Assembly (NCBI RefSeq): GCF_030388665.1
Contig: NZ_CP128846.1
Span: forward strand, 8,776,001 to 8,840,000
From: Streptomyces flavofungini
GTDB lineage: Bacteria > Actinomycetota > Actinomycetes > Streptomycetales > Streptomycetaceae
Direction: 5' to 3'
Length of the DNA stretch: 64,000 nucleotides
Below the pieces are notes generated by a model, which did not search any database, was not told the DNA's origin, and worked only from the letters and a program-made list of their open reading frames with translations. Shown piece by piece: positions 32,101 to 60,572 of this stretch (its first letter is position 1; every line of letters starts with the position of its first letter). The position numbers were made by a program, and so were the translations under genes.

Positions 32101-33290
32101 ACCGGGTGCGGGCTGACCTCGATGAAGGCGTGGTGGTCCGCGGCCAGGGCGCGGGTCGACTGCTCGAAGAGCACCGTGCCGCGCAGATTGCCGTACCAGT
32201 ACGCGGCGTCGAGCCCGGCCGTGTCGAAGTAGTCGCCGGTCGCGGTGGAGTGGAAGGGCACATTCCCTGTGCGTGGCCGCACCGGCGCGAGGCCGGTCAG
32301 CATCTCCTCGCGGATGGCCTCGATGTGCGAGGAGTGGGCCGCGAGGTTCACGGGGACGCGCCGGGCCCGCACGCCCTCGGCGGTCAGCTCCTCCAGGACC
32401 GCGTCGACCACGTCGCGGTCGCCGGACAGGACGACGGACTGCGGCCCGTTGACCGCGGCGACGGCGAGCCGGTCGCCCCACCGCGCGACCTTCGTGTCCA
32501 GGTACGCCCGCGTGGCCGTCACCGAGATCATCCCGCCGAGGCCCGCGAGCCGCGCCTGCGCCTTGCTCCACAGCGACACCACGCGCGCCCCGTCCTCCAG
32601 GGACAGACCGCCCGCGACGACGGCCGCCGCGATCTCGCCGACGCTGTGCCCGAGCACCGCGGCGGGCCGCACCCCGAAGGACTGCCACAGCTCGGCCAGG
32701 CCCACCATCACGGCGAACAGGGCGGGCTGCACCACGTCGTCGCGGTCCAGGGACGCCGCGTCGGGCGTCCCGCGCAGCACGTCCTCCAGCGACCAGTCGA
32801 GGTACGGGGCGAGCGCGCGGGTGCTCGCGTCCACGGAGGCGCGGAACACGTCGGAGTCGTCGAGGAGTCCGGCCGCCATGCCGAGCCACTGCGCGCCCTG
32901 GCCGGGGAAGACGAACACGGTCCGGTCGAGCGTCCCGGCGACCCCGCTGATCCGGGTGGCGCTGCGGCCGCCCTCGGCGAGCGCCGTCAACTCCTCGACG
33001 AGCTGCCCCTCGTCGTCGGCCCACAGGACGGTGCGGTGCCGTGCCGACGTCGGCGCGCGCCCGGCGTGCTCGCCCGCGGTGTCGGTGCGGGCGGCGGCGT
33101 GGGCGGCTGCCAGGGACAGGCCGAGGTCCGCCGCGGCGGGCCGGTCCTCGGCGTGGAGCGCGAGCAGCCGCTCGGCCCGCGTGCGGACGGCCGCCGGGGT
33201 GGCCCCGGAGACGACCAGCGGAATCGTGCCGCTACGGAAGAGGGGTTCCCCGGCGGACCCGGCATCGGTGCGCGTGCGGTCGGCAGACAC
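20154..33290 (-). CDS. Type I modular PKS: AT-ACP / KS-AT-DH-KR-ACP / KS-AT-DH-KR-ACP
   Basis: 4378 residues from a GTG at 33290. Loading module: AT (FPGQGAQW near 127, GHSVGE Ser214) and ACP (Ser526), no KS. Module 1: KS (Cys760, His895, His935), AT (Ser1292, HAFH near 1390), DH (His1596 in [10 protein letters not shown], Asp1768), KR (GGTGGLG near 2060, Tyr2204), ACP (Ser2374). Module 2: KS (Cys2608), AT (Ser3154, HAFH near 3256), DH (His3455, Asp3632), KR (GGLGALG near 3955, Tyr4100), ACP (Ser4268). HAFH marks malonyl-specific ATs; the loading AT has LAAH there, so the starter is not predictable. The KR aspartate typical of B-type ketoreductases is present in both modules. Predicted product: starter-derived 2,4-dienoyl thioester. 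There is no ER, TE, reductase or condensation domain. The C-terminal tail is Gly/Asp-rich and ends in a short [11 protein letters not shown] helix. The gene is divergent from the NRPS genes. Confidence 0.95.
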   Translation of the reverse strand: MSADRTRTDAGSAGEPLFRSGTIPLVVSGATPAAVRTRAERLLALHAEDRPAAADLGLSLAAAHAAARTDTAGEHAGRAPTSARHRTVLWADDEGQLVEELTALAEGGRSATRISGVAGTLDRTVFVFPGQGAQWLGMAAGLLDDSDVFRASVDASTRALAPYLDWSLEDVLRGTPDAASLDRDDVVQPALFAVMVGLAELWQSFGVRPAAVLGHSVGEIAAAVVAGGLSLEDGARVVSLWSKAQARLAGLGGMISVTATRAYLDTKVARWGDRLAVAAVNGPQSVVLSGDRDVVDAVLEELTAEGVRARRVPVNLAAHSSHIEAIREEMLTGLAPVRPRTGNVPFHSTATGDYFDTAGLDAAYWYGNLRGTVLFEQSTRALAADHHAFIEVSPHPVLTMALQQTLDDLESDAVVVESLRRREPGTRRFLTSVARLHAGGAAVDWRPAFGPDATPVELPASVLPFADPVADADAPHGAATSSEESAQEAVARLLDVVRVEIAAVLGLDADAELDDTGAFKDLGFDSVRAVELRNRLVDATGMRLPVTVVFAHPTPERLAQHLAAQLSGTADATKPTAPAARRSADADEPVAIVSMACRFPGDVSSPEDLWQLVVDERDVISGFPVNRGWPLDSLFDGDPDRAGRSYTRQGGFLHDADRFDAEFFGISPREALGMDPQQRLVLETVWEALERAGVDPAALHDTDTGVYLGALAQDYGPRLHEADDKAGGYLLTGNFTSVLSGRVAYTLGLRGPAVTVDTACSSSLVALHLAAQALRAGDCELAVAGGVTVMSSPGMFVEFSRQRGLSPDGRCKAFAEDADGTGWAEGVGVLLLERLSDARRNGHEVLAVVRGSAINQDGASNGLAAPSGPAQERVIHAALAAAGLAPADVDAVEAHGTGTRLGDPIEAGALLATYGQGRADEQPLYLGSLKSNIGHTQAAAGVGGIVKMVQAMRHGTLPRSLHLDRPTSHVDWSAGAVRPLSQALPWPETGRPRRAGVSSFGISGTNAHVIIEQAPVAAAATGAVAGGGMDATGGLVVTDSADAVSGSGGTDDAVGVGGSGATDNAVGASGSGSTDATNGRDATDATDSRNTAGSPALPHTIPQPWLLSGRTEDALRAQAARLHAFVTEHTDQADQAEGPARPALADIGLTLATARTRFAHAAAVVAQDREGFLGALAALAEGAPSADVVRGPVGAAGGGRTAFLFTGQGSQRHGMGRELYASQPVFAAAFDAVCAELDRHLQVPLKDVVFAADDARLHRTEFTQPALFALEVALFRLLEHFGVTPDRLLGHSVGEIAAAHVAGVLDLADACTLVATRGRLMQSARAGGAMTAIEATEDEVREALAPYAGRLDVAAVNSPGSVVVTGDTDAAAELAAAFREEGRRTTDLKVSHAFHSPHMDGVLDAFREVAAGLTYAPPRIPVVSNVTGRVATADDLADPEYWVRHLRHTVRFADGVRVLDDEKVTTYVELGPAPVLAAMARACLGEEGPRPVSVLHPDRPAAHTFATALAHLALHGAPVDFDALFPGARRTVLPTYAFQRSRYWLDTPAPTGDATGLGLEAAGHPLLGGMTSLAAGDGLLLSGRLSAHTHPWLAQHLIAGSTLVPGAALVELAVAAGDRAGLGCLRELVLEEPLRLPADGIRVQLTVGPADESGECSVAVHSRRDQAAEGAAWGEGEWTLHASGVLAAAGAPAPASDTRESWPPPGARPLDHEGLYARLADLGYAYGPAFQGLRAAWRSGPELYAEVALPEEQHAEAAEYGLHPALLDAALHALLLGEPDAPGALRLPFSYDGVTLHATGATRLRVRLTPGEGDGVVLEATDPAGQPVLTVDSLTMRPVSLDRIAAGAGTVREGLHLVEWHPLPAVDDASRSGRRAVLGDGVPGLTGTAYQDLDALDAALASGEPAPDVLVLPYRTPEDRREEPAETAAAVRRTLAAVQRCLADERLQSTTFLFLTREAVATTSGEDVHDLPGAAVHGLLRTALSEHPGRFALLDVDADAGTDGSGSSGEGHGSTGLDAAAALAAADGLQLALRGGTLYAPRLTRAAVPEDAAVTLDPDGTVLVTGGTGGLGRLVARHLAVRHGVRHLLLCSRSGHAPELVAELAGSGVTATVVACDVTDRERLAEVLAAVPTEHPLTAVVHTAGVLADATLDNLRPDDVDRVLAAKADGARHLHELTAELPLAAFVVFSSIAGLLGNPGQGAYAAANAHLDALAQHRRAHGLPATSLAWGMWDAAAGGMAAELSDADVARWGRNGILPLSAERGMELFDAALASGAPLLVPVELDVAALRAPDASPPALLRTLAPRTRSRRRAADSAGTGADSWAARTAALPDAERRRAVLDLVASTVAAVLALPSAAGVAPDAAFRDLGLDSLSGLELRGRLGTATGLKLSATVVFDHPTPSALAEHVVSRLDRAPAARPDTARTAPAAVHDDDPIVIVGMACRYPGDVRTPDDLWRLVTEGTDAIGPFPENRDWDVENLYDPDPGKPGKSYTRHGGFLYDADRFDPEFFGISPREAAGMDPQQRLLLETSWEAVESAGIAPTSLHGSRTGVFCGVMYSDYTSRLRATPESVEAYGFTGNSPSVVSGRVSYTLGLKGPAITVDTACSSSLVATHLAAQALRNGECDYALAGGVTVMSAPTTFIEFSRQRGLAPDGRCKAFSGTADGTAWSEGAGVLLLERLSDARRSGHEVLAVVRGSAINQDGASNGLTAPNGPSQERVIHDALAQAGLSPADVDAVEAHGTGTRLGDPIEAQALLATYGQDRDPGRPLYLGTLKSNIGHAQAAAGVGGIVKMVQAMRHGVLPRTLHVDEPTPHVDWGSGAVSLLTDARPWDAGEAPRRAGVSSFGVSGTNAHVVLEEAPAVDASPAGPPGQPGAGQAESGMSAGPGLVPWLVSARGAGALRAQAAQLRPLAAGAGGSSVAATGAGGAGGAGQAAGGAGAFLREMSAEVASSDASAQAIQSVAAVAAAASAEAAGATGATEAVGTAAALDAVGLSDLGQADLDIGHSLAASRAALTDRAVILAADRAELLAGLDALRDGESAPNVVTGGVAGPVRTAFLFTGQGSQRPGMGRELHARFPVFAAAFDEICDRMEAVAGIDLRALVLADEGSDEAALLDETQYTQPALFAVEVALFRLVEHFGITPDHLLGHSVGEIAAAHVAGVLDLTDACTLVATRGRLMQSAPAGGAMTAIEATEDEVREALAPYAGRLDVAAVNGPTSVVVTGDVEAALELTRAWRDKGRRTSRLRVSHAFHSPHMDGVLAEFRAVAARLTFAAPRVPVVSNVTGRVATADELADPDYWVRQLRGTVRFFDGVRHLTADGVTAFLEIGPDAVLTAMVRSSEGEDVSVAPLLRRGHDEVRTVTTALARSHVGGTPVDWSDFFPGGRTVPLPTYPYQRERYWLSAPTAPAAPAASAGQGHPLLDDGVELADGQALLFTGHLDPYAEPWLADHVIAGSVRLPGAAMAEFALYAARRTGAAQVADLTLEQPLSLAEPAAVQVIVGAPADDGSRSLALYSRPASAPATPWTRHATGALDPDGAAGVAGSGAAGGSTAAARGPADLTAWPPRQAAPVPIDDLYARLADRGYAYGPAFQGLRRLWRSGAELYAEIGAPSGALGTGFMPHPASLDAALHSLLGAARDDDRLLVPFACSGLRLHSEGTAAADSTSGTEDSPLRVLMRHGGGDTYSLLIADASGAPLLSIDTLTLRELPPGTGQPDDKAALFALGWTEQKLPAPAPAGAWALLGEGTDALRDTVRAGGVTVRAHAALDDLLRTHDDGARTPDVVVLALGGAAAHGDLTGSGAPGRPGGANGPAAHRGSDAPGGSTEPGGPTGAATAEVLELIQRWLTEDRFTASRLVLLTRGAVAAADGEHPDPARAAVWGLVRSAQAEHPGRFTLVDTDDHPDSVRALVRAVASDEPQLAVRAGTSLAPRLREHRPGAGAAVPFGAHSNVLITGGLGALGRVVARHLTELHGVRRLVLTGRRGLDTPGAEEFVAKLEAAGTQVTVAACDTADRGAVAALLDGLEQPPTAVVHSAGVLDDVPVEGLTPQRLDAVLRPKADAARHLHELTRHLDLSAFVLFSSLSGMLGTAGQANYAAANTFLDALARQRHAEGLPAVSLAWGLWAGEGDMAAGLGNTDLLRLSRSGVAPLSADEGLALFDAAVADGAPVLAPARLDLSGLDSGAVPPVLRALAPAAAPARAAAARPTEAPAAVLRGRLAAAPHKEQRHIILQAVRTEVAAVLGHAAPERVAAASRFQDLGFDSLTALELRNRLSTATGVRLPPTLVFDHPSPGALADRLAVDLAVPAGGPLEVSADGGGPSGSEGADGTEGAHGEDGPGHDSAVDAMSTDELVRLALGADPGDAAGTGGAPLA

Positions 33291-34163
33291 GGTTCTACTC
33301 GCTCTCGGTCTAGGTGGATGCCGTGCGGCGGCACGGGGTGGCTGGGACGGCCGTGACGGAACTCGTCAGGGCGGTCCGAAAGAAGGCCGTGCGGTATTCG
33401 GGCGGCGTTATTTCTCCGTCAGGAAATCGTGCGGACCCGGTCGTGGTCCAAAACTCCGGGTCTCATGGCGACACATGCCGCGCCTGATTCGGCACAGGCG
33501 GTCGGGCCGCTCTCGGGCCGAGTTCGAACGTACCCCGTCACCGAGCCCTGGTGAACCGAAGAAAGGCTCGCCGAGGAGGGCTGTCCCGGTGACGGGACAC
33601 GGCTGGTCAGGACTTGTGCGAACGGTGTGGACCGACCGATTCGAAGGTCATTCCGACACCCGCGAGAAGCGCTGTGAGAACGGTCGGCACACCCCACCTG
33701 ACCTGCGGCGCAGTGGGTGGAAGGCGCGCCGCTGAATCGGGTGTTGAGAAGGTACATTTACCTCCTTTTGGGAATATCGCGCAACGCGCGGCGATGGAGG
33801 CGTGAGAAAGGACATGCGCGACGTCCGCCCAGGACGCGCACACCACGCCGGGCAACGGTCCGCGTGGTTGAGAACGGTGGGCGTCGCGACGGGGGAAAAC
33901 CAGTGGTCGGACGGCCCTGAACTCGTTGCGTTACGGTTCCCCGGCAGGCAAGCGAGACCGGAATCCAACGGCGGAGTGGAGACGGTTCGGACCGACGGAA
34001 GTGCGCCGCACTTCGGGTCGATCCGCCTTATCCAAACGATCCCCGGAGGCACCGGCGAATGCTGGGTTCCGCTGCGCTGCCATGGCTCGCCGCCGCCGCA
34101 CCGGCGTCGCGAACTGTTCGCTCACCGCGTCCCGCACGGAATTTCTGAGCCTCTGGAGCCTTC
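33291..34163. promoter_or_regulatory. Divergent control region between PKS and NRPS genes
   Basis: 873 bases with visibly lower GC than the genes on either side. No convincing gene was found. A perfect 7-bp-arm hairpin GAAGTGC-GCC-GCACTTC lies at 33998-34014, about 150 bases before the NRPS start. A 5-bp-arm inverted repeat AGGTA-CATT-TACCT lies at 33750-33763. Promoters for both assembly-line genes must be here, but no confident -10/-35 boxes or known SARP repeats were recognised. Confidence 0.55.
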
Positions 34164-37100
34164 GTGACCGACCCTCATGAGTCTTGTGCCGCAGCCCCCG
34201 CCCCCGACGTGACCGTCGCCGCGCTCTTCGAGCGGCAGGCGGCCGCGACCCCGGACGCGGTGGCGGTCGTCGGCGAAGCAGACGTCGTGTGGACCTACCG
34301 CCAACTCGACGAGCGCGCCGACCGGCTCGCTCGCGTGCTCACCGGGCACGGGGTGCGCCAGGAGTCGGTCGTCGGCGTGGCCCTGCGCCGGTCACCGGAG
34401 TACGTCGTGTCGGTCCTCGCCGTGCTCAAGGCCGGCGGCGTCTACCTGCCGGTCGACCCCGACTACCCGGCCGAACGTCTCGACTTCATGCTGCGCGACG
34501 CCGCGCCCACCGTCCTGGTGACCGACACCGGGACCGCCCCTTCGCTGCCCGCGACCACGGTCCCGCACCTCGTCCTGGACGAACCCGGCACACGCGAGAC
34601 GATCGCCCGGAGCGAGCCGCGCACGACGGCGGCGCTCACCCCGGCCGGGCCCCCGCCCGGACACCCCGACACCCTCGCGTACGTCATCTACACCTCCGGC
34701 TCGACCGGCACCCCCAAGGGCGTGGCCGTCACCCACCGCGCCGTGGTGACCCTGGCCCTTGACGGCCGCTACCAGGGCGGCGCGCACGCCCGAGTCCTGC
34801 AGCACGCCCCGCTCGCCTTCGACGCGTCGACGTACGAACTGTGGGTGCCGCTGCTCTCCGGCGGCACCCTCGTCGTGGCCCCGCCCGGCGTCCTCGACGC
34901 GGGCGCCCTGGCCGCCCTCATCACCGAACACCGCGTCACCGCCGCCTTCATGTCCGCCGGTCTGTTCAAGGTGGTCGCCGAGGAGCGGCCGGAGAGCTTC
35001 ACCGGGATGCGGGAGGTGTGGGCCGGGGGCGACGTGGTGTCGCCGGAGGCGGTGCGTCGGGTCCTGCGCGGCTGCCCGGACCTGACGGTCGTCAACGGCT
35101 ACGGCCCCACCGAGACGACGACGTTCGCCCTGTGCCGCCCGGTGTCCGAACCCGCCGACGTGGCCGAGCCGTTCCCGATCGGCTGGGCGATGGACAGCAT
35201 CGACGCCCACGTCCTGGACGAGGGCCTGCGCCCGGTCGCCCCCGGCACCAGCGGCGAGCTGTACCTGGCGGGGCCGGGCCTCGCCCGCGGCTACCTGAAC
35301 CGCCACGGCCTGACCGCGGAACGCTTCGTGGCCTGCCCCTTCGGCGAGCCCGGCGTGCGCATGTACCGCACCGGCGACGTCGTGTCCCGCGCCCCGGACG
35401 GCGAAGTGAGCTTCGAGGGGCGCTCGGACGCCCAGGTGAAGATCCGCGGCTTCCGCATCGAGCCCGGCGAGATCGAGGCCGCTCTGGAACTGCATCCCCG
35501 GGTGGCGCACGCCGTGGTCGTCCCGCACGAGGGGCGCGGCGGCAAGCAACTGGTCGGCTACGTCGTCCCGGCCGCCGCCGACGCCGCACTCGACGCCGAA
35601 CGCGGCAGCGGCACCGGCCACTTCGCCCTGGCTGCCGGTCTCGGCCCCGGCGAGCTGCGCGCTTTCCTCGCCCGCACCCTGCCCGCATACCTGATCCCCG
35701 CCGCGTTCGTGGTCATCGACGCGCTGCCGCTCACCGCCAACGGCAAGCTCGACCGGGCGGGCCTGCCGGAGCCCGAGTTCCGCGGCGCGGCCTACCGGGC
35801 GCCGCGCACGGAGCGCGAGGAGGTCCTCGCCGCGCTGTTCGCCGAGGTGCTCGGCGTGGAGCGGGTCGGCGTCGACGACGACTTCTTCGTCATCGGTGGG
35901 GACAGCATCCAGTCGATCCAGCTGGTCACGCGGGCGCGCGCTCGCGGCGTGGCGCTCAGCACCCGGGAGGTCTTCGAGCGGCGCACGGTCGCCGAGCTCG
36001 CCGAGCACGTGGCGGACGCCGCCGGGACCGGCACGGACACCCCGGTCCTCGCGGAGTTCGAGAGCGGCGGCATCGGCTTCGTGCCGCACCTGCCGGTGAC
36101 GCGCTGGCTGCGCGACCGCGGCCCCGGCTTCGAACGGTTCCTCCAGGCGATGGTCCTCGACCTGCCCGAGGGCATCGACGAAGCAGGGCTCGCGGCGACC
36201 CTCGGCGCGGTCGTCGACCGGCACGACCTGCTGCGGGCCCGCCTGGTGGACGGCGTCCTCAGCGGCCTCGTCACCCGGGCGCCGGGCTCCGTGGACACGG
36301 CCTCGCTCATCCGGCGCGTCGCGTGCGCGGGCCCGTGGGACACGGACGAGTGGCACAAGTCGCTGCTCGCCGAACTGGACGCCGCCGCCGGACGCCTGGA
36401 CCCGGTCGGCGGGACCGTCGCGCAGTTCGTCTGGTTCGACGCCGGGCCGCAGCGGGCCGGGCGGCTGCTGGTCGCCCTGCACCACCTGGTCGTCGACGGC
36501 GTCTCCTGGCGCATCCTGATGCCGGACCTGGCGGCGGCCTGGCAGCAGGTGCGCGCCGGTGCGGCACCCGAACTCGCGCCGGTCGCCACCTCCGTGCGCC
36601 GCTGGTCGCACGCCCTGGTCGAGGAGGCGGGCCGCCCCGGCCGCACCGCCGAACTGGAGCACTGGAAGTCCGTGGTCGAAGGGCCGGACCCGGTGCTCGG
36701 CGCCCGGCGGCTCGACCCCGCCGTCGACGTCGTCGCCACCCTCGGCAAGGTCCGGGTACAGCTGCCTCCCGCCGTCACCGAGGCGCTCCTGACCACCCTG
36801 CCAGCGACCTACCGGGGCGGGGTGAACGACGGCCTGCTCGCCGCCCTGGCGATGGCGGTCGCGCGCTGGCGGCACGGCCGCGGCGTCGCGGAGCCGTCCA
36901 CGCTGATCCGCCTGGAGGGACACGGCCGTGAGGAGGCCGTGGCGCCTGGCGCCGACCTGTCGCGCACCGTCGGCTGGTTCACCAGCGTCTTCCCGGTCCG
37001 CCTCGACCTCGCGGGCACCGACCTCGACGAGGCCTTCGCGGGCGGCGCCGCGGCGGGCCGCGTCGTCAAGACCGTTAAGGAACACCTGGCCCACGTCCCC

Positions 37101-40100
37101 GACAAGGGCATCGGCTACGGCCTGCTGCGCTACCTCAACCCCGACACCACCGACGTCCTCAAGGGCTACGAGGCCGGCCAGATCTCCTTCAACTACCTGG
37201 GCCGCTTCTCCGCCGCCGCCGACATGCCCGAGAACCTGCGCGGCCTCGGCTTCACCCAGACCCCCGGCCTCACGGAACTGGCCGAACTGGACGCGGGCCA
37301 GGACCCCCGCATGGCGGCCCTCGCCGAGCTCGACATCAACGCCCACGTCACCGACACCCCCGAAGGCCCCTGCCTCGGTGCCCTGTTCACCGCGCCCCAG
37401 GGCGTGCTCAGCGCCGCCGAGGTGCGCGAAATCGCCGACCTGTGGTGCGCCGCCCTCAGGGGCCTCGCCCGGCACACCGCCGACCCCGGCGCCGGTGGCC
37501 TCACCCCCTCCGACGTGCTCCTCGCCCCCGTCCGGCAGGGCGACATCGAGGACTGGGAGCGGCGCTACCCGGGCCTGTCCGACGTCTGGCCCGCCTCCCC
37601 CCTGCAGTCCGGACTGCTCTTCCACTCCAAGCTGGTCGCCGAGTCCGGATCCGACTTCGACGCCTACCACGAGCAGTACGTCCTGCACCTGTCAGGACCC
37701 GTGGACACCATCCGCCTCCGCACCGCCGCCCAGGCCCTGCTCGAGCGCCACCCCGCCCTGCGCGTCGCCTTCGTGCCCGGCCCCGACGGCGACCTGGTCC
37801 AACTCGTCGTCGACGGGGTCGAGGTGCCCTGGCGCCACCTCGACCTCACCGGCCACGCCGAGGCCGAACGCGCCACGGCGTACGAGGACTTCCTCGCCGC
37901 GGACCTCAAGGCCCACTTCGACCCGGCCGCGCCGCCGATGCTGCGCCTGGCCCACATCACCACGGAGGCCGGCCGCCACGCCGTCGTCCTGACGGTGCAC
38001 CACGTCCTGGTGGACGGCTGGTCGCTGCCGCTGCTCATCCAGGACCTGCTGCAGCTCTACGCCACCGACGGCGACGCCTCCGCGCTCGGGAGGGCCCGCA
38101 GCTACCGGGAGTACCTGGCCTGGCTGGAGCGGCAGGACCCCGAGGAGTCGCTGCGCGCCTGGGCCGCCGAACTGGACGGCGTCACCGAGCCCACACTGAT
38201 CGCCCCCGCCGCCCTCGACACGGCGAGCACCGGCATCGACCAGACCGACGTGCCGCTCACCCCCGCTGAGATCCGGGAAATCGCCGCCCGCGCCGCCGAC
38301 TCGGGCGTCACCCTGAACACCCTGGTCCAGGGCGCCTGGGGCGTCCTCCTCGGCCAGTTGACCGGACGGCAGGACGTGGTGTTCTCCGCGACGGTGTCCG
38401 GACGGCCGCCCGCGCTGCCGGGCGTGGACGCGGTCGTCGGCATGTTCCTCAACACCGTTCCCGTACGCGTCCGCTGCGCACCCGCGCACCCGTTCGCGGC
38501 GGTCCTCACCGAACTCCAGGACCGACAGGCCGCCCTCCTCGACCACCACCACCTCGGCCTCACCGAGATCCAGCGCGGCACCGGGCTCGCGGCGCTCTTC
38601 GACACCGTGGTCGCCTTCGAGTCGTTCCCGCTGGACCGCACCGGCATCGCCGAGGCGAGCGAGGCCGCCGGGATCACCGTGAGCGGCCTGCGCTCCTTCA
38701 CCGCCAGCCACTACCCGGTGACCCTGTTCGTCTACCCCGACGGCGCCCACCCGCGCCTGACCGTCCAGTACCAGCGGCACGCCCTCGACGCGGCCGCCGC
38801 CTGCGACCTGGCCACCCGCCTCGGCCGCGTCCTGACACGGCTCACCGAGGAACCGGGCACCCCCGTGGGCCTGGTCGACCTCCTCGACGAGGGCGAGCGC
38901 CACCGCGTCCTCGGCGAATGGAACGACACCGCGGAGCCCACGGCCGCGCAGACGATCCCCGAACTCATCGAGAAGCAGGTCGCCGAGACGCCCGACGCCA
39001 CCGCCGTGGTCTGCGGCGAACACTCCCTCACGTACCGGGAGCTGAACGCCCGCGCGAGCGTCCTCGCCCGCGAGCTGTGCGCGCGCGGCGCCGGGCCCGA
39101 GCAGGTGGTGGGCCTGGCCCTGCCGCGCACGGCGGACCTCGTCACCGGCATGCTCGCCGTCCTCAAGTCCGGCGCCGGGTACCTGCCGATCGACCCCGCC
39201 TACCCCAGCCACCGCCTGGACTTCATCCTCGCCCAGGCCCGCCCCGCCCTGATCCTCACGGACTCCGCGACCGTCGACGTGCTGCCGAGGACGGACACGC
39301 CGTGCCTGTACCTCGACGACGTCGACCTCTACGGCGCACCGGACCGGCCCGGACCCGGCGACCCCGACAGGACCCGGCCGCCGAGCCCGGACCACCTGGC
39401 GTACGTGATGTACACCTCCGGCTCCACCGGCACTCCCAAGGGCGTCATGATCACGCACGCCAACGTGGTCAACGGCGTCGCCCGGCTCGCCCGGCGCGTG
39501 GGCGTGGACGCGTCCACACGGATGCTGGCCGGGACCTCGGTCAACTTCGACGTGTCGGTCTTCGAGATCGTCACCACCCTGTCCCGGGGCGGCTGCGTGG
39601 ACGTGGTCCGCGACGCCATGGTCCTCGGCGAGCGGGGCTCCCTGACCGCCGACGTGATCAGCACGGTGCCCTCGGTCTTCGCCGAGCTCCGCGACCAGAT
39701 GGGCACCATCAGGGGGCTCAAGGCCGTGGTGTTCGCCGGTGAGGCACTGCCCGCGTCCCTCGTCACCAAGGTGCGCGAGACCCTGCCCGGCGTACGCGTG
39801 ATCAACGCCTACGGCCAGAGCGAGTCGTTCTATGCCACCACCTTCACCGCCGACGACACCTGGCAGGGCACCGGCAGCGCCCCCATCGGCACCCCGATCG
39901 GCAACATGCGCACCTACGTCCTCGGCCCCGGCCTGACCCCCGTACCGCCCGGCGTCGTCGGCGAGTTGTACGTGGCGGGCAGCCTCGGCCGCGGCTACCA
40001 CCGGCACCCGTCCCTGACCGCCGAGCGCTTCGTCGCCGACCCCTACGGCCCGGCGGGCGCGCGCATGTACCGCACCGGGGACCTCGCCCGCTGGAACACC

Positions 40101-40808
40101 GAAGGACAGCTCGAGTACGCCGGGCGCGCCGACGACCAGATCAAGATCCGCGGGGTGCGCGTCGAGCCCGCCGAGGTCGAGGCCGCCCTGACCGCCCACC
40201 CCGACGTGGCACAGGCCGTCGTCGTGGCCCGGGACGTCACCGGCAAGGCGGGCAGGCAACTCGTGGGCTATGTGGTGCCGGAGCCGGACGACGGGGCCGG
40301 GGGAGAGGGCGGAGCAGGACGGACCGGCGCCGCGGTCACCGCCGGCACCCGCACCGCCGCAAGCGCCGACGCCCTGATCGCCTCCCTGCGCGAGCACCTC
40401 ACCGCGGTCCTCCCGGCCCACCTGGTGCCCACGGGCCTGGTGGCCCTCGCCGAGATCCCGCTGACCGCCAACGGCAAGGTGGACCGCAAGGCCCTGCCCG
40501 ACCCCGCGCCCGCCGCGCGGAGCGCCGGACGGGCCCCGCGCACCCCGCAGGAAGCGCAGCTCTGCGCGTTGTTCGCCGACGTACTCGGCCTCGACCGGGT
40601 CGGCATGGACGACAACTTCTTCGACCTGGGCGGCCACTCCCTGCTCGCCACCCGCCTGACCAATCACATCCGCGACAGCTTCGGCGTCGACGTCCCGATC
40701 CGCGCGGTGCTCGACTCCCGCGACGTCGCCGACCTCTCGCGCACCGTCCTGGGGGCATCGACCACCAGGCGGCCCCGTCTGCAGAAGATGAACAGGAGTG
40801 CAAAGTAA
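34164..40808 (+). CDS. NRPS modules 1-2: A-T-E / C-A-T
   Basis: 2214 residues from a GTG at 34164 with TGGAG upstream. It opens directly with an A domain (core near residue 176; code DAYFWGGTF, close to the actinobacterial Val code), without a starter C domain. T1 has GGDSI (Ser581), the form that precedes epimerases. E1 has [10 protein letters not shown] (His773) plus the E-type blocks [11 protein letters not shown] and FNYLGRF. C2 has HHVLVDGWS (His1279) and D-L-type context. A2 gives the code DVFSVAAYA, which I recall as piperazate. T2 has GGHSLL (Ser2159). Predicted output is a D-Val-like/Piz dipeptide on T2. Starting with A-T-E resembles gramicidin S and tyrocidine synthetases and suggests a free amine at the peptide start. 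The stop TAA abuts the ATG of the next gene. Confidence 0.95.
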   Translation: MTDPHESCAAAPAPDVTVAALFERQAAATPDAVAVVGEADVVWTYRQLDERADRLARVLTGHGVRQESVVGVALRRSPEYVVSVLAVLKAGGVYLPVDPDYPAERLDFMLRDAAPTVLVTDTGTAPSLPATTVPHLVLDEPGTRETIARSEPRTTAALTPAGPPPGHPDTLAYVIYTSGSTGTPKGVAVTHRAVVTLALDGRYQGGAHARVLQHAPLAFDASTYELWVPLLSGGTLVVAPPGVLDAGALAALITEHRVTAAFMSAGLFKVVAEERPESFTGMREVWAGGDVVSPEAVRRVLRGCPDLTVVNGYGPTETTTFALCRPVSEPADVAEPFPIGWAMDSIDAHVLDEGLRPVAPGTSGELYLAGPGLARGYLNRHGLTAERFVACPFGEPGVRMYRTGDVVSRAPDGEVSFEGRSDAQVKIRGFRIEPGEIEAALELHPRVAHAVVVPHEGRGGKQLVGYVVPAAADAALDAERGSGTGHFALAAGLGPGELRAFLARTLPAYLIPAAFVVIDALPLTANGKLDRAGLPEPEFRGAAYRAPRTEREEVLAALFAEVLGVERVGVDDDFFVIGGDSIQSIQLVTRARARGVALSTREVFERRTVAELAEHVADAAGTGTDTPVLAEFESGGIGFVPHLPVTRWLRDRGPGFERFLQAMVLDLPEGIDEAGLAATLGAVVDRHDLLRARLVDGVLSGLVTRAPGSVDTASLIRRVACAGPWDTDEWHKSLLAELDAAAGRLDPVGGTVAQFVWFDAGPQRAGRLLVALHHLVVDGVSWRILMPDLAAAWQQVRAGAAPELAPVATSVRRWSHALVEEAGRPGRTAELEHWKSVVEGPDPVLGARRLDPAVDVVATLGKVRVQLPPAVTEALLTTLPATYRGGVNDGLLAALAMAVARWRHGRGVAEPSTLIRLEGHGREEAVAPGADLSRTVGWFTSVFPVRLDLAGTDLDEAFAGGAAAGRVVKTVKEHLAHVPDKGIGYGLLRYLNPDTTDVLKGYEAGQISFNYLGRFSAAADMPENLRGLGFTQTPGLTELAELDAGQDPRMAALAELDINAHVTDTPEGPCLGALFTAPQGVLSAAEVREIADLWCAALRGLARHTADPGAGGLTPSDVLLAPVRQGDIEDWERRYPGLSDVWPASPLQSGLLFHSKLVAESGSDFDAYHEQYVLHLSGPVDTIRLRTAAQALLERHPALRVAFVPGPDGDLVQLVVDGVEVPWRHLDLTGHAEAERATAYEDFLAADLKAHFDPAAPPMLRLAHITTEAGRHAVVLTVHHVLVDGWSLPLLIQDLLQLYATDGDASALGRARSYREYLAWLERQDPEESLRAWAAELDGVTEPTLIAPAALDTASTGIDQTDVPLTPAEIREIAARAADSGVTLNTLVQGAWGVLLGQLTGRQDVVFSATVSGRPPALPGVDAVVGMFLNTVPVRVRCAPAHPFAAVLTELQDRQAALLDHHHLGLTEIQRGTGLAALFDTVVAFESFPLDRTGIAEASEAAGITVSGLRSFTASHYPVTLFVYPDGAHPRLTVQYQRHALDAAAACDLATRLGRVLTRLTEEPGTPVGLVDLLDEGERHRVLGEWNDTAEPTAAQTIPELIEKQVAETPDATAVVCGEHSLTYRELNARASVLARELCARGAGPEQVVGLALPRTADLVTGMLAVLKSGAGYLPIDPAYPSHRLDFILAQARPALILTDSATVDVLPRTDTPCLYLDDVDLYGAPDRPGPGDPDRTRPPSPDHLAYVMYTSGSTGTPKGVMITHANVVNGVARLARRVGVDASTRMLAGTSVNFDVSVFEIVTTLSRGGCVDVVRDAMVLGERGSLTADVISTVPSVFAELRDQMGTIRGLKAVVFAGEALPASLVTKVRETLPGVRVINAYGQSESFYATTFTADDTWQGTGSAPIGTPIGNMRTYVLGPGLTPVPPGVVGELYVAGSLGRGYHRHPSLTAERFVADPYGPAGARMYRTGDLARWNTEGQLEYAGRADDQIKIRGVRVEPAEVEAALTAHPDVAQAVVVARDVTGKAGRQLVGYVVPEPDDGAGGEGGAGRTGAAVTAGTRTAASADALIASLREHLTAVLPAHLVPTGLVALAEIPLTANGKVDRKALPDPAPAARSAGRAPRTPQEAQLCALFADVLGLDRVGMDDNFFDLGGHSLLATRLTNHIRDSFGVDVPIRAVLDSRDVADLSRTVLGASTTRRPRLQKMNRSAK

Positions 40809-58361
<17,553 letters not shown>

Positions 58362-58377
58362 CGATCAGGGAGCCGGC

Positions 58378-58596
58378 ATGAGCACCAACCCCTTCGACGA
58401 CGAGAACGGCACGTTCCACGTCCTCACCAACGACGACGAACAGCACTCCCTGTGGCCGCAGTTCGCCGAGGTCCCGCCGGGCTGGCGCGTCGTCTTCGGC
58501 GCGGCCGACCGCGCCGCCTGCCTCGCCTACATCGAGGAGCACTGGACGGACCTGCGGCCCAAGAGCCTGCGCGAGGCCATGGCCGCGGGCGCGTGA
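58378..58596 (+). CDS. MbtH-like NRPS chaperone
   Basis: 72 residues, the normal MbtH length. The sequence [39 protein letters not shown] carries the family signature NxExQxSLWPxFxxxPxGW in the variant [10 protein letters not shown], and ends with [14 protein letters not shown] (the W-TD-RPxSL block). MbtH proteins bind and activate NRPS adenylation domains. It starts 16 bases after the NRPS stop with AGGGAG upstream, so it is in the NRPS operon and is expected to serve some or all six A domains. Confidence 0.97.
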   Translation: MSTNPFDDENGTFHVLTNDDEQHSLWPQFAEVPPGWRVVFGAADRAACLAYIEEHWTDLRPKSLREAMAAGA

Positions 58597-58690
58597 CGAG
58601 GGCCCCCGCAGGCCGCGTGCACCCGCGCACCACCCACCGCGCACAACCCCCGACAGCCGAGCAGTGCCCGAAGAGAGGGAACGAACGAAC

Positions 58691-59896
58691 ATGACCCAAC
58701 TCGCCGACCGCTGGGGACTGAACCCGCTCCACTTCTGGATGTGGGGACGCACTCCGGAGCACCCCGTCAAGGTCGATGAAAACGGCGTCGTCCACATGTA
58801 CGGCTACGACGAGATCGTCGGCGTCTACAGCAGCCCCAAGGAGTACTCGGCCAACGTGAGCGCCGCCCTGATGGGCGACACTGCGGCCGCCGACGCCTTC
58901 AACCAGGGCACGCTCCTGCAGGCGGACCCGCCCGGCCACACCAAGCTGCGCAGGCTCATCAGCGGCGTGTTCACCCCGCGCATGGTGGCCGAGCTGGAGC
59001 CGCGCATCGTCGAGATCACCAAGGGTCTCCTCGACGATGCGGAGGAGAGCGCCACCGGCAACCAGCTGGAGCTGGTCGACGCCCTCACCTACCCGATGCC
59101 CGTCATGGTCATCGCCGAGATGCTGGGCGTACCGCAGAGCGACCGCGGCCTGTTCAAGCAGTGGGTCGACCAGATGATCGCCGCCGCCGGTGACATCTCG
59201 GTGGGCGGCGAGGAGTCGGTGGAGGACGCCGACGTGGCAGCCGCGCTGCGGCACGTGCCGGAGTTCCTCGCCTACCTCCAGCAGCACGTGGACGAGCGCC
59301 GCTCGAAACCGCGCGAGGACCTGCTCACCAAGCTCGTCCAGGCGGAGGTCGACGGCGAGGGCCTGAGCGACGCGGCCGTCGTGAACTTCGCCAACGAGCT
59401 GCTGATCATCGGGCACACCACCACCAGCGCGCTGCTCGGCAACATGCTGCTGTGCCTGGACGCGCACCCCGAGCACTTCGCCCGGCTGCGCGAGAACCCC
59501 GAGATGGTCTCGGGCGTGGCCGAGGAGACCCTGCGGTTCCTGAGCCCGATCGCGGGCTCGTACCGCATCGCCGCCGCCGACACGGAGGCGGCCGGGGTCA
59601 AGGTGCCCAAGGGCTCGCTCGTCTCGCTGTGGCTCGGCGCGGCCAACCGCGACGAGCGCCGCTTCGAGCGTCCGCACGAGTTCGACCCCTACCGTGACCC
59701 CAACCCGCACCTGGACTTCGGCCGCGGCATGAAGTTCTGCATCGGCGCGCCGCTGGCCCGCCTGGAGGCGCGCATCGCCATCACCGCGCTCCTGGAGCGC
59801 TACCCCGTGCTGCGCACGGACCCCGCCAACCCGCCGGAGTTCCTGCCGGTGGAGCAGGCGATCGGGGCGACGAAGCTGCTCCTTCGCACCGACTGA
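58691..59896 (+). CDS. Cytochrome P450, end of the NRPS operon
   Basis: 401 residues from the ATG at 58691 (GAGGGA at 58675-58680; a GTG at 58664 in frame is a longer alternative). The ExxR is in EETLRFLSPI; the heme loop is DFGRGMKFCIGAPLARLEARIAI with the thiolate Cys, and Lys in place of the common His two residues earlier. The I-helix reads LLIIGHTTTSALLG, with Thr where Asp or Glu normally sits. The size and architecture are those of soluble actinobacterial biosynthetic P450s (CYP107/105-like). Its place directly after MbtH suggests hydroxylation or another oxidation of the peptide or of a carrier-bound residue, for example a piperazate ring (inference). Confidence 0.92.
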   Translation: MTQLADRWGLNPLHFWMWGRTPEHPVKVDENGVVHMYGYDEIVGVYSSPKEYSANVSAALMGDTAAADAFNQGTLLQADPPGHTKLRRLISGVFTPRMVAELEPRIVEITKGLLDDAEESATGNQLELVDALTYPMPVMVIAEMLGVPQSDRGLFKQWVDQMIAAAGDISVGGEESVEDADVAAALRHVPEFLAYLQQHVDERRSKPREDLLTKLVQAEVDGEGLSDAAVVNFANELLIIGHTTTSALLGNMLLCLDAHPEHFARLRENPEMVSGVAEETLRFLSPIAGSYRIAAADTEAAGVKVPKGSLVSLWLGAANRDERRFERPHEFDPYRDPNPHLDFGRGMKFCIGAPLARLEARIAITALLERYPVLRTDPANPPEFLPVEQAIGATKLLLRTD

Positions 59897-59921
59897 CGGG
59901 ACGTGCCCGGCGTGTGACGGA

Positions 59922-59958
59922 GCGAGGCGGGACCGGTGTCGCACCGGCCCCGCCTCGC
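59922..59958. terminator. Bidirectional terminator at the end of the NRPS operon
   Basis: A 17-bp stem with one mismatch (59922-59938/59942-59958) and a three-base loop lies between the P450 stop and the stop of the opposing SnoaL-like gene. It marks the right edge of the biosynthetic operon. Confidence 0.8.
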
Positions 59959-59967
59959 CCGCGTGCC

Positions 59968-60426
59968 CTAGTGGACGGGGAGCGGCGTGCGCCGCTCGCT
60001 CTTCGGCCGGGGGCCGAAGATGCGCCGCTGTGCCTCCGTGATCGGCACGTCGTTGATGCTGGCCTCGCGGCGTGCCATGAGCCCTTCGGCCGTGAACTCC
60101 CACAGCTCGTTGCCGTAGCTGCGCCACCACTGGCCGTCGAGGGTCCGGCACTCGTACTGGAAGCGCACCGCGATCCGGGGGCCGTGGAAGTCCCACAGCT
60201 CCTTGCGCAACGCGTACTCGCCCTCCCGGGACCACTTGTCGCGCAGGAACGCGGTGATCTCGTCCCGCCCGGTGAGGAACCGGTCCCTGTTCCGCCAGAC
60301 CGAGTCCACGGTGTACGCGAGCGCGACGCGCTCGGGGTCGCGGGTGTTCCAGGCGTCCTCGGCGGCCTGGACCTTCAGCAGCGCCGTCTCCTCGTCGAAC
60401 GGGGGGAACGGGGGGCGTGACGTCAT
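59968..60426 (-). CDS. SnoaL-like / nuclear-transport-factor-2-fold protein (DUF1348 type)
   Basis: 152 residues from the ATG at 60426, with AAGGAG at a seven-base spacing. [39 protein letters not shown] is the first half of an NTF2-like cone fold, followed by [44 protein letters not shown] and [18 protein letters not shown]1348 proteins have this pattern and size and no established activity. It is divergent from the TetR gene with two operators between them, so it is probably the regulated target. It is not a heme-dependent piperazate synthase. Membership of the NRPS pathway is doubtful. Confidence 0.85.
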   Translation of the reverse strand: MTSRPPFPPFDEETALLKVQAAEDAWNTRDPERVALAYTVDSVWRNRDRFLTGRDEITAFLRDKWSREGEYALRKELWDFHGPRIAVRFQYECRTLDGQWWRSYGNELWEFTAEGLMARREASINDVPITEAQRRIFGPRPKSERRTPLPVH

Positions 60427-60460
60427 GTCGGCTCCTTCATGTGCTCTTGCTGACCCGAGA

Positions 60461-60480
60461 CGGAGAACGCGCGTTCTCCG
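60461..60480. promoter_or_regulatory. TetR operator 1
   Basis: A perfect 20-bp palindrome whose core GAGAACG-CG-CGTTCTC (60463-60478) recurs 35 bases away. It lies 35 bases upstream of the SnoaL-like start. Confidence 0.75.
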
Positions 60481-60497
60481 TCTCGTCCGCTATCGTA

Positions 60498-60513
60498 GAG
60501 AACGATCGTTCTC
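60498..60513. promoter_or_regulatory. TetR operator 2
   Basis: A perfect 16-bp palindrome GAGAACG-AT-CGTTCTC with the same arms as operator 1, centred 35 bases from it and 60 bases before the TetR start. A possible -10 hexamer (TATCGT, 60491-60496, plus strand) lies between the two. Confidence 0.75.
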
Positions 60514-60572
60514 ATGGGTAGCGAACGTGCCTCCGAGGCAAAGCGGGGCACACCGAAGGAGGCCGTCGGCCG

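Noticed and set aside
33419..33757. Minus-strand 112-codon frame in the PKS/NRPS gap, with AAAGGAGGT next to its ATG
   Set aside because: The Shine-Dalgarno match is only two bases from the ATG, too close to work, and the translation is Ser/Arg/Cys-rich with poor codon bias and no recognisable motif.
33802..34167. Plus-strand 121-codon frame just before NRPS 1, including a TTA codon
   Set aside because: Codon bias is weak and it overlaps the NRPS start; no family resemblance. A TTA here would suggest bldA control only if the frame were real, which I doubt.
59968..60426. Possible piperazate synthase (KtzT-like) gene next to the cluster
   Set aside because: The sequence is an NTF2/SnoaL fold of DUF1348 type; it lacks the PaiB/FMN-binding-like fold of KtzT.
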